A DNA stretch of 17,968 nucleotides, from assembly GCA_964368275.1 (NCBI GenBank), contig CAYJAQ010000028.1, forward strand, positions 1-17,968. Reading direction: 5' to 3'. The DNA comes from CAYJAQ01 sp964368275. GTDB taxonomy: Bacteria > Bacillota_I > Bacilli_A > ML615J-28 > CAG-313. The notes beneath the pieces are model-generated. The model saw only the letters and a program-made list of their open reading frames with translations. It was not told where the DNA came from and did no database searches. The translations under genes were made by a program, and so were the position numbers. Positions 1-7,096 of the stretch are shown here, piece by piece (position 1 is the first letter of the stretch; each line of letters opens with the position of its first letter).

Positions 1-27
1 GATGTATAATGTAGTGGTGAGGTAAAT

Positions 28-330
28 ATGAATATAATAATAATCAGTAAAGACAATAAACAATATTTTGAATGCATTGCTGAAGAGTATCTAATTATAG
101 ATCAATTAGTTACACTTATTGATGAATTTTCATTATCGACAAATGACGAAAGATATGATTTTAATTACTTAATAATTGAAGATATTGACCTTGTCACTAA
201 TATTCAAGTGTTAAATCTCTTAACAGATGATGGTACAATTGTCACTAATATGTTTGGAGGAACAACCCTTGATCATGTTTTTATTGGTAGTGTAAACAAT
301 GCCTTAGATTTAATAATAAATGGAGAATAG
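28..330 (+). CDS. small acidic hypothetical protein (100 aa)
   Basis: I do not recognise this protein. The ATG is preceded by a good ribosome binding site (GGTGAGG at 16-22, five bases upstream), and the frame ends in TAG immediately before a rho-independent terminator, so it looks like a real small gene. The product is rich in Asp and Glu and alternates hydrophobic strands (residues 2-6, 46-50 and 69-73) with likely helices. This could be a small alpha/beta fold, but that is inference. There is no signal peptide, membrane segment, cysteine motif or recognisable catalytic motif. A TATAAT at 5-10 could be its -10 box, although the window edge hides any -35 and any upstream gene. The terminator separates it from the PBP gene that follows on the same strand. 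Confidence 0.7.
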   Translation: MNIIIISKDNKQYFECIAEEYLIIDQLVTLIDEFSLSTNDERYDFNYLIIEDIDLVTNIQVLNLLTDDGTIVTNMFGGTTLDHVFIGSVNNALDLIINGE

Positions 331-332
331 AG

Positions 333-360
333 AATACTTGCTGGCAAGTATTTTTTATTT
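333..360 (+). terminator. rho-independent terminator after the small acidic gene
   Basis: An 8-bp perfect stem (AATACTTG / CAAGTATT) with a CTGG loop is followed by a T-rich tract. It begins two bases after the TAG of the 100-aa gene and should end that transcript before the PBP gene. Confidence 0.85.
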
Positions 361-378
361 TTAAATAATCACTTTTAA

Positions 379-389
379 TGTTATATATT
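379..389 (+). promoter_or_regulatory. possible extended -10 promoter of the PBP gene
   Basis: TGT followed by TATATATT resembles an extended -10 element (TGn-TATAnT). No good -35 is visible 17 bases upstream (TTAAAT at 361-366 matches weakly). It lies between the upstream terminator and the start at 424, where a promoter is expected. The call is weak because the region is AT-rich. Confidence 0.35.
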
Positions 390-423
390 AGCGAAAATGG
401 TTAAAAATAGAATAGGTGATGAT

Positions 424-2364
424 ATGAAAACAATTTTAAAAGGTTTAAAGATATTTTTAGCAATAAACATTCTTTTGTTTATTACGGTTATTATTGCCTT
501 TGTAATTATTAATCATAATCTAAAATATGAAATGCCCCAAATTATAAACATTGAACTTTATGACCAAGATGATACAAAATATTTGTCTTACTGTAATGGT
601 CGTAAACAATCTTACGTCACCCTTGATAATATTAGTCCTTTTCTTATTGACGCCTTTATTGCCATTGAGGATAAGCGTTTCTATGAACATCGTGGTGTGG
701 ATTTCATTCGGATTATGGGCGCTATTATCGCTGATATTAGACAAGGTGAATTTGCTGAAGGGGCTTCTACAATTACTCAGCAATATGTAAGAACATTATT
801 TCTTAATAATGATAAAACAATAAAACGGAAGATTAATGAAGTATTAATAGCAATGAATCTTGAAAGTAAATATTCGAAAGATGAAATCCTCGAGGGCTAT
901 CTTAATTCTATTTACTTTGATCATGGCGTTTATGGAGTTGAAGATGCAAGTATCTTCTACTTTGGTAAAAGTGCAAAAGAGTTATCTCTTACTGAGGCTT
1001 GTGCCATAGCTAGTATCCCTAAAGGTCCTAGTTACTATTCGCCCATTAAAAATCCTGAGCAAAATAAAGAGCGCCGTAATTTGATTATTAACGAACTACT
1101 AAAAGATGAAAAAATTGACGAAGAAACCTGCCTAGCCAGTATAAACGAGGGTTTAACAATTGTTGCAATTAAACCCCAAGATGAAAGTTTTAGTGCTCCT
1201 TATTATCAAGATTTAGTTTTAGCAGAACTTAAAAAAATGGGTTTTACGAATGAGAGTACTTATCAAGGTTTAAAAGTTTACACTGCCTTAGATAGTGACC
1301 TTAATCAAACTATTGTAAAGAGTATGGATAAACGTTTGCCAAATTCCGATGTTGAAGTTGCTGTATATGCAATGGATCCAGAAAATGGCCATGTGCTTGC
1401 TGTTATAGGGGGAAAGGATTATTTAAAAAGCACGTTAAATCGAGCAACTGATAGTGTTAGGCAACCTGGTTCCTCCATTAAACCTTTTCTTTATTTAACC
1501 GCTCTTGAAAATGGTTTTACTACCGCTACTACTTTTATGAGTGAAGAAACAACTTTCTATATAAATAAGGAACCATATGCACCAAAGAACTTTCAAAGTA
1601 TTTATCCCAACATGGATGTTTCTATGACTTATGCCATTGCAACTAGTGATAACATATATGCGATGAAAACCCATTTGTTTTTAGGAACTGATAAGCTTGT
1701 ATCAACATTAAAGCGTTTTGGCATCTCGGGTGACATTCCTAATATCCCTTCCCTCGCCCTTGGAACGTTTGAAATTAGTCTAAAAGAAATGACTACAGCC
1801 TATGCAGCCTTAGCAAATTTAGGTGTTTACAATGAGCCAACTTACATCACAAAGATTACAACCTTTGATGATCAAGTGCTCTATGAAAAGAAAGACTACG
1901 AAAAGAAAGTTATTGCAGACAAAAGTGATGTCTATTTACTAAATGAGGCAATGAATTCCATTTTTGATAACAAGATGACTTATAATATTCGCCCGACAGG
2001 TGCTAGAGTTGCTACTCTCTTAAGTCATAAATATAGTGGTAAATCCGGCTCAACTGACACAGATAATCTAATGTTTGGTTATAATCAAGATATTGTGATT
2101 GGGGTATGGAGTGGCTATGATGATAATCGCGAAATAATTGCTAATAGTGATGCAAGTTTTGGGAAATATCTTTGGGCGGATGCTGTAGAAGGTTACTTGA
2201 AAGGAAAAAACACTAGTTGGTATGAAACCCCAAGTGATATTATCGCAATTGATTTAAATCCAATGACTGGTTTTTATCCTTCGTTTAATGAGTACTATAA
2301 AAAACTATATTTTAAAAGAACTAACATTCCTTGGTATATTGAATTATTATATCACGAACAATAA
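424..2364 (+). CDS. class A penicillin-binding protein (transglycosylase-transpeptidase)
   Basis: This is a bifunctional peptidoglycan synthase that polymerises glycan strands and cross-links stem peptides outside the membrane. I place the start at 424 because AGGTGAT lies just upstream; the in-frame ATG at 397 has no ribosome binding site. The product is about 646 aa (numbering below counts from 397, nine residues more). A membrane anchor spans about residues 15-39. The GT51 domain shows EDKRFYEHRG (91-100, catalytic Glu), GASTITQQ (122-129), RKINE (144-148) and the KDEILEGYLN region (161-170). The transpeptidase domain shows the SxxK motif with nucleophile Ser359 and Lys362, SDN at 417-419, and KSGS at 549-552 in place of the usual KTG. 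There is no PASTA or other C-terminal extension. The gene converges on the hydrolase gene across a shared terminator. Confidence 0.95.
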   Translation: MKTILKGLKIFLAINILLFITVIIAFVIINHNLKYEMPQIINIELYDQDDTKYLSYCNGRKQSYVTLDNISPFLIDAFIAIEDKRFYEHRGVDFIRIMGAIIADIRQGEFAEGASTITQQYVRTLFLNNDKTIKRKINEVLIAMNLESKYSKDEILEGYLNSIYFDHGVYGVEDASIFYFGKSAKELSLTEACAIASIPKGPSYYSPIKNPEQNKERRNLIINELLKDEKIDEETCLASINEGLTIVAIKPQDESFSAPYYQDLVLAELKKMGFTNESTYQGLKVYTALDSDLNQTIVKSMDKRLPNSDVEVAVYAMDPENGHVLAVIGGKDYLKSTLNRATDSVRQPGSSIKPFLYLTALENGFTTATTFMSEETTFYINKEPYAPKNFQSIYPNMDVSMTYAIATSDNIYAMKTHLFLGTDKLVSTLKRFGISGDIPNIPSLALGTFEISLKEMTTAYAALANLGVYNEPTYITKITTFDDQVLYEKKDYEKKVIADKSDVYLLNEAMNSIFDNKMTYNIRPTGARVATLLSHKYSGKSGSTDTDNLMFGYNQDIVIGVWSGYDDNREIIANSDASFGKYLWADAVEGYLKGKNTSWYETPSDIIAIDLNPMTGFYPSFNEYYKKLYFKRTNIPWYIELLYHEQ

Positions 2365-2374
2365 TTTAAAATTA

Positions 2375-2394
2375 AAAAGGCCAACTGGCCTTTT
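2375..2394. terminator. bidirectional terminator between the convergent PBP and hydrolase genes
   Basis: An 8-bp perfect stem, AAAAGGCC / GGCCTTTT, has an AACT loop. T-rich sequence follows on the plus strand (to 2399) and an A-run at 2374-2378 gives a U-tract on the minus strand. It lies 10 bases after the PBP stop, and its right arm overlaps the first base pairs of the hydrolase stop codon. Confidence 0.85.
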
Positions 2395-3493
2395 ATTTTG
2401 CTTTTCTTACTTCTCGGATATTCGCCATTAGCAAGCGTCGTACTGATTTGTTTAATAATAATTTCTTAGCTATTTCAGTTAACAACTTTCGATCATTGGC
2501 ATTAAGCTGTGTGTACGCAGTAATAATCTTCGTTCCACTTTTGCTAACTTCTAACAGTGTTTTTGAATTAGTGCTATTTAACATTGCATAAAGTGCCTCA
2601 ACAGCTTCAAATCTTTTTGTTTCGGTCATGCCTGTTAATATATTATTAATAAGGTCATTTATCTCATCGCTTTCAGGTAGTAGTGATCCTTTTTCAAATT
2701 CTTCACCACATACTTGCCACATGAAAGCATCATGTTGATATAGACCGATATTGACACTTTTGATGACTAATGTTTCTTCAGGATGTTCAAACAAACGCCC
2801 AACAATGCTACCTTCAGGAATAATATTAATAATCTTATCATAAATAGGTGACTCGCTTAATTGAACAGCAAGTTCTTTATTTAATCCTGGTCCATCATAA
2901 CTAATAGCTTTAGTTATTTTCGCACGCGTCTTTCGATTGCATGTAACTGCCGAATACAGCGTTAAATTGCCACCTTTACTGTGTCCTAAGACGTAAACAT
3001 CACCATGGAATCCTTTGCATGCATCTTCGAGATATGAAGTAGCTAATCTTTGTGATGGTGTCGGCATTTTGTAAATAAAATTAAAATCTTCTTTCCATGC
3101 AATTAGTGTATCACCTGTGCCACAAAATACAACACACCTAATATTACTAGGTAAGTCAACCGTTACAGCTGACATTTGCATTTCTTCCGCTTCATTCATA
3201 ATGTCAATATAATTAAAGAAAGTGGCTTTTGAAAAGCGATGACTTGTGCTTGCTTTATCAAACAGACCATTTAGATCAAGGGGCTTCATTAAGCCAAGAT
3301 CGGCTTTATCAATTCCTTGTTCATAGAAGCGTTTGCGTAGTGTGGTAAAGTCTACTTTTTCATTTGTTGGAATAATCTCTTTTAAATCAAAAAACACAAA
3401 TTGAGCTAAAATAATACCATCAATGTAATTAAACTCTCTTTCTGAAAATGATAAATCGCCACGAAAATTGATATAGTCTATTATGTTACTCAT
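2393..3493 (-). CDS. DUF2974/Mbeg1-like alpha/beta hydrolase (lipase fold)
   Basis: The protein resembles the Firmicutes DUF2974 (Mbeg1-like) family of lipase-fold hydrolases, whose substrates are mostly unknown. The N-terminus (I-D-Y-x-x-x-RGDLSF, residues 5-16) is typical of that family. The nucleophile elbow is GHSKGG at 170-175, with Ser172 as likely nucleophile. YDGPGL at 199-204 and His254 in the LYQHDAF segment are candidates for the acid region and the catalytic His; those two assignments are inferred. The strand VVFCGTGD (121-128) probably leads into the oxyanion region. There is no signal peptide, so it is probably cytoplasmic. The start has a good AAAGGAG site. It is the third gene of a TatD-protease-hydrolase operon, 21 bases after the protease stop. 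Confidence 0.85.
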   Translation of the reverse strand: MSNIIDYINFRGDLSFSEREFNYIDGIILAQFVFFDLKEIIPTNEKVDFTTLRKRFYEQGIDKADLGLMKPLDLNGLFDKASTSHRFSKATFFNYIDIMNEAEEMQMSAVTVDLPSNIRCVVFCGTGDTLIAWKEDFNFIYKMPTPSQRLATSYLEDACKGFHGDVYVLGHSKGGNLTLYSAVTCNRKTRAKITKAISYDGPGLNKELAVQLSESPIYDKIINIIPEGSIVGRLFEHPEETLVIKSVNIGLYQHDAFMWQVCGEEFEKGSLLPESDEINDLINNILTGMTETKRFEAVEALYAMLNSTNSKTLLEVSKSGTKIITAYTQLNANDRKLLTEIAKKLLLNKSVRRLLMANIREVRKAK

Positions 3494-3514
3494 ATTGTGC
3501 TCCTTTTATTTTGT

Positions 3515-4357
3515 TTATATATATGACTTTACTAAATTGTATACAACATTAGAAGGGATTGCCAGTCCCATACTTTCAATTTGCTCTGAATCGCTTAAAA
3601 TCTTTAATGTATTAATACCAATTAGTTTCCCCGATATATCGAAGAGACCTCCACCAGAATTACCGGGATTAATGGCTGAATCATGCTGGATATATTGATT
3701 GACACAAGTGCTACCAAGATATGAAGTACTACCAAATACAACATCTTCTAAGTAACGTAGTGGATGGCTGACAATACCATAGGTCGCTGTTGAGTAAAAT
3801 GATAAATCATATGGTGTGCCAATTGCAATAACTACTTGACCTTGTTTAAGTTTAGCACTATCAGCAAACTCAGCTACTTCAAATAAGATGCCTGAAGTAA
3901 ATGACAAAATAGCAATATCTTCTTTATTAAAATATGTTAAACAAGTTGCATCAATATATAAATTTCTATCGCCTAAATATACTTGTAGTCGATTGCTAAC
4001 CTTATCTCTTGATGTCATTACGACATGGCGATTCGTAACTACAATATACTCATAACCATTTAATCTACCATTCTCAGTCTTTTCTTTTCGGCCAACAATT
4101 ACACCACTACCAAGTGAGGTACTTGCTGAAAAAATACCATCTGAGTGAACTATTGTTACCATTGATTGATCGGCTTTTTCAATTGCTACCTCTAAGGCAG
4201 ATTGAAAATCATTAATTGTAAACTCTTCATATTTCACAACTTTATTAGTAATATTATTTATAACGCCATCGCTAGTGTTTTGTCCAAACAAACTACAACC
4301 AGTAAGTCCTAATGATAAAAGTAATATTGCTATAATTGTAACTATTTTTCTATTCAT
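3515..4357 (-). CDS. trypsin-like serine protease, predicted lipoprotein
   Basis: This is a chymotrypsin-fold protease of the S1C/HtrA type, predicted to be anchored on the outer face of the membrane. The start is at 4357 (280 aa), set by GGAGG eight bases upstream and by the signal peptide; a longer frame from 4393 lacks that context. Residues 1-20 form a lipoprotein signal with the lipobox LTGC (Cys21). The triad is His111 (TNRHVV), Asp147 (KEDIAIL) and Ser234 (PGNSGGG). The protein ends right after the protease domain, so it lacks the PDZ domain of classical HtrA/DegP, and it has no transmembrane anchor. A quality-control or maturation role at the cell surface is inference. The gene overlaps tatD by eight bases and is followed after 21 bases by the hydrolase gene, which suggests translational coupling. 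Confidence 0.9.
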   Translation of the reverse strand: MNRKIVTIIAILLLSLGLTGCSLFGQNTSDGVINNITNKVVKYEEFTINDFQSALEVAIEKADQSMVTIVHSDGIFSASTSLGSGVIVGRKEKTENGRLNGYEYIVVTNRHVVMTSRDKVSNRLQVYLGDRNLYIDATCLTYFNKEDIAILSFTSGILFEVAEFADSAKLKQGQVVIAIGTPYDLSFYSTATYGIVSHPLRYLEDVVFGSTSYLGSTCVNQYIQHDSAINPGNSGGGLFDISGKLIGINTLKILSDSEQIESMGLAIPSNVVYNLVKSYI

Positions 4358-5132
4358 TAATATCCTCCATAATTTTAAACAAATTCTTCGCATTTTGCAT
4401 TACTATCTCCATAACCTCATTACTTGAGATCCCCTTTAATCTAGCAATTTCTTCAATTACTAAGGGAATGTACTTAGGGCTATTCTCTTTACCACGATAA
4501 GGATGGGGTGTCAAATAAGGGGAATCCGTTTCACTTATTATATATTTTAAATCAATATTTTCAACAATTCTTTTAGGTTCTTTCGCATTGGTGAAAGTAA
4601 CCGTACCACCAATACCTATTAAGAAGTTTTCTTTAATAAATAAGGGGGTCATTTCTAAACTTCCACAATATGCATGCATCACACCACCAACAGCTGACGC
4701 ACCATATGCCTTTAGCGTGCCATAGGTTTTTTGAATTGCATCGCGACAATGAATTACCAATGGTTTATTGCATTTTTTAGCAATTTCAATTTGCTTGACA
4801 AAAGCACTTGTTTGTTCGTCTTCAGTCGTTGTATCCCAGTGAAAATCATAACCACATTCACCAATAGCCACCACTTTAGGATCGGTAGAATGTTCTTCTA
4901 ACCAATTATATTCGGCATCGCCATAATTCTTAATTTCAGTTGGATGAAACCCAATAGCTGCGAAAACAAATGGATACTGATGGGCTAAATCTAGTGCTAA
5001 CTTAGAAGTGGCTAAATCATAACCCGGCACAATAAATAGCTTGACATTCTCATTAAAAGATTCTTCAAGCGTTTTAGCGAGTTTATCATAAATTGCAGGA
5101 TTATTTAAATGTGCATGTGTATCTATAAACAT
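4350..5132 (-). CDS. tatD: TatD family metal-dependent deoxyribonuclease/hydrolase
   Basis: This TIM-barrel metal-dependent hydrolase of the TatD family is 260 aa, the family's usual length. Members are divalent-metal 3'-5' exonucleases or DNases implicated in DNA repair. Metal ligands are visible: HxH at His6/His8 (DTHAHL), Glu92 (IGECGYD), His128 (VIHCRD), His153 (MHAYCG) and Asp203 (SETDSPYL). The start has AAGGAG at good spacing. It is the first gene of the minus-strand operon, and a TATAAT with extended -10 lies about 50 bases upstream. In many Firmicutes tatD (yabD) sits with metG, rnmV and ksgA; none is present here. The gene overlaps the start of the protease gene. Confidence 0.95.
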   Translation of the reverse strand: MFIDTHAHLNNPAIYDKLAKTLEESFNENVKLFIVPGYDLATSKLALDLAHQYPFVFAAIGFHPTEIKNYGDAEYNWLEEHSTDPKVVAIGECGYDFHWDTTTEDEQTSAFVKQIEIAKKCNKPLVIHCRDAIQKTYGTLKAYGASAVGGVMHAYCGSLEMTPLFIKENFLIGIGGTVTFTNAKEPKRIVENIDLKYIISETDSPYLTPHPYRGKENSPKYIPLVIEEIARLKGISSNEVMEIVMQNAKNLFKIMEDINE

Positions 5133-5184
5133 GATTTCTCCTTTCTGACAATTAATATTATTACCAATTATTTTATCCTAATTA

Positions 5185-5215
5185 ATTATACCATTTTTTC
5201 TTAAAATAGTGTTAA
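5185..5215 (-). promoter_or_regulatory. predicted promoter of the tatD-protease-hydrolase operon
   Basis: On the minus strand, TATAAT (5185-5190) is preceded by TGG, giving an extended -10 (TGnTATAAT). TTAACA (5210-5215), one mismatch from TTGACA, lies 19 bases upstream; the long spacer is tolerable with an extended -10. The -35 lies at the edge of the transposase relic, so the insertion may have changed the original upstream region. Confidence 0.65.
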
Positions 5216-5669
5216 TTATTTGTATCATTTTTATTTTTTATTTGAACTACCATTATATATATATTTTAACAATCATTCATATGGAAGAGATTTAAAGTGG
5301 AATCCTCATATTCATGTTCTTATTAGTGGTGGAGGATTAACCAACAAAACAATGAAGTATAAACATATTACTCATTTTAATTATGCCACATTAAGAAAAA
5401 CATTTCAGCGAATTTTATTAGATAAATTATATAAGCGTATTGGCAAATCATTCTATCCAATTAAATGTAAGTTATATAAGATCCATGACAATGGGTTTTA
5501 TGTCTACGCCCATCAAAAACAATTTAGCAATATTCAAAAAGGTATTGAATATGTAATGAGATATTTTGGTAAGCCAGCGATGGCTGAATCTAGAATAATC
5601 AATATTGATACTGAAAAAGATATAATAACAATTAATTCACACATCAATGAAGAATCTCAAAAATTTTAA
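5205..5669 (+). pseudogene. IS91-like (HUH/Y2) transposase remnant
   Basis: This is a decayed fragment of a transposase that resembles the IS91/IS801-type Y2_Tnp family, which moves by rolling-circle transposition. The open frame is 149 codons from a TTG at 5220, with no ribosome binding site. The HUH motif HIH is kept (residues 30-32, in GRDLKWNPHIHVLI), as is a YxxxY pair (Tyr111/Tyr115, in EYVMRYFGKPA). The usual N-terminal zinc-finger region is missing. The first 16 residues look like part of an upstream strand joined directly to the HUH block, which suggests an internal deletion. The C-terminal part is lost. In the +1 frame after about 5655 the bases read NFNMRFVLLYT, which weakly resembles the family's later conserved segment and may mark a frameshift. 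It is probably inactive. Confidence 0.75.
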
Positions 5670-5704
5670 TATGAGGTTCGTTCTTTTATATACTTTAAAA
5701 ATGT

Positions 5705-5732
5705 AGCCGTTGTAAAAAAGCGGCTTCTTTTT
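5705..5732 (+). terminator. probable terminator downstream of the transposase relic
   Basis: AGCCGTT pairs with AGCGGCT (one G-T wobble) around a seven-base A-rich loop and is followed by TCTTTTT. It faces the tuf terminator, so it may be the original end of the transposon gene or a shield for the str operon. Confidence 0.5.
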
Positions 5733-5760
5733 AGATCTACAAAAAATGAACTTTCCTTAT

Positions 5761-5787
5761 AAAAGAAAAAGTGGCCTTAGCCACTTT
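5761..5787 (-). terminator. rho-independent terminator of the str operon (after tuf)
   Basis: On the minus strand AAAGTGGC pairs with GCCACTTT around a TAAG loop (5768-5787), then a T-rich run follows. It lies about 25 bases after the tuf stop codon and ends the rpsL-rpsG-fusA-tuf transcript. Confidence 0.9.
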
Positions 5788-5811
5788 AATTAGACACAAT
5801 AATAGTTAAAA

Positions 5812-6996
5812 CTATTGTTCGATTTCAGAAACGCTACCAGCGCCTACTGTACGTCCACCTTCACGAATTGAGAACTTAGTTCCTTTTTCAACTGCAATTG
5901 GGTGAATTAGTTTAACGATCATTCTAGTATTATCGCCAGGCATAACCATTTCAGTACCAGCTTCAAGTTCAATAACACCTGTAACGTCAGTAGTACGGAA
6001 ATAGAATTGAGGACGATAGTTTGTGAAGAATGGAGTATGCCGTCCGCCTTCTTCTTTTGTTAAAACGTAAACTTCAGCTTTAAATTCACTATGTGGATTA
6101 ACTGATTTAGGTTTTGCAAGTACTTGACCACGAACAATTTCGTCACGAGCAACACCACGTAATAATGCGCCAATGTTATCGCCTGCTTCAGCATAATCAA
6201 GTAATTTACGGAACATTTCAACACCAGTAACAACGCATTTACGAGTATCTTTGATACCGATAATTTCTACTTCGTCACCAACTTTTACTTGACCACGTTC
6301 AACACGGCCAGTAGCAACTGTTCCACGACCAGTGATAGAGAATACGTCTTCAACTGGCATTAAGAATGGTTTATCAGTTTCACGTTGAGGTTCAGGAATG
6401 TATTCGTCAACAACCTTCATTAATTCAAGAATTTGGTCTTTAGCTTTTTGATCACCTTCAAGTGCTTTTAAAGCAGAACCACGGATAATAGGAGTATCAT
6501 CTCCAGGGAATCCATATTCATTTAATAGATCACGGATTTCCATATCAACTAAGTCTAGTAATTCTTCATCATCAACCATATCACATTTGTTCATGAATAC
6601 GATTAAACGAGGAACACCAACTTGGCGGCTTAATAAGATGTGCTCACGAGTTTGAGCCATTGGTCCATCTGTAGCAGCGATAACAAGAATAGCACCATCC
6701 ATTTGGGCTGCTCCTGTGATCATGTTTTTAACATAGTCGGCATGTCCTGGGCAGTCAACGTGTGCATAGTGACGTTTTTCAGTTTCATATTCAACGTGGC
6801 AAGTATTGATAGTTATACCACGTGATTTTTCTTCTGGAGCACCGTCAATTTGGTCATAATCCATTTTTTTGCAATAACCTTGTTCAGCAAGTACCATTGT
6901 AATAGCTGAAGTTAGAGTAGTTTTTCCATGGTCAACGTGGCCGATTGTACCAATGTTAACATGGGGTTTAGTACGTTCAAATTTAGCTTTTGCCAT
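5812..6996 (-). CDS. tuf: elongation factor Tu
   Basis: EF-Tu is the GTPase that carries aminoacyl-tRNA to the ribosomal A site. It is 394 aa, full length. The G domain shows the P-loop GHVDHGKT (19-26), switch I RGITINT with Thr62, DCPGH (81-85) and NKCD (136-139). Beta-barrel domains II and III follow, ending in the conserved C-terminal REGGRTVGAGSVSEI segment. The start is set by AAAGGA upstream. It is the last gene of the str operon, 100 bases after fusA, and that gap holds its own predicted promoter, consistent with the high EF-Tu demand of the cell. The segment just after the P-loop helix (QGYCKKMDYDQID) is somewhat unusual but keeps family spacing. Confidence 0.99.
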   Translation of the reverse strand: MAKAKFERTKPHVNIGTIGHVDHGKTTLTSAITMVLAEQGYCKKMDYDQIDGAPEEKSRGITINTCHVEYETEKRHYAHVDCPGHADYVKNMITGAAQMDGAILVIAATDGPMAQTREHILLSRQVGVPRLIVFMNKCDMVDDEELLDLVDMEIRDLLNEYGFPGDDTPIIRGSALKALEGDQKAKDQILELMKVVDEYIPEPQRETDKPFLMPVEDVFSITGRGTVATGRVERGQVKVGDEVEIIGIKDTRKCVVTGVEMFRKLLDYAEAGDNIGALLRGVARDEIVRGQVLAKPKSVNPHSEFKAEVYVLTKEEGGRHTPFFTNYRPQFYFRTTDVTGVIELEAGTEMVMPGDNTRMIVKLIHPIAVEKGTKFSIREGGRTVGAGSVSEIEQ

Positions 6997-7043
6997 AATA
7001 ATATTTTTCCTTTCAATTTATAAATTTTTTTCTTTTCTTAAAT

Positions 7044-7072
7044 ATTATAAGATATTTTAATTATTTTTGCAA
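7044..7072 (-). promoter_or_regulatory. internal promoter ahead of tuf
   Basis: On the minus strand, TTGCAA (7067-7072) and a perfect TATAAT (7044-7049) are separated by exactly 17 bases, in the 100-base fusA-tuf gap. No terminator is visible between fusA and tuf, so this promoter would add to read-through from the operon promoter. Confidence 0.7.
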
Positions 7073-7096
7073 GAATATAATGAAATAATTTAAACA

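Noticed and set aside
397..423. Upstream in-frame ATG of the PBP gene
   Set aside because: No ribosome binding site precedes it, while AGGTGAT stands just before the ATG at 424, which also gives a normal N-terminal anchor.
4358..4393. Longer N-terminus for the lipoprotein protease
   Set aside because: It would put 12 extra residues ahead of a good lipoprotein signal peptide, and the GGAGG site favours 4357.
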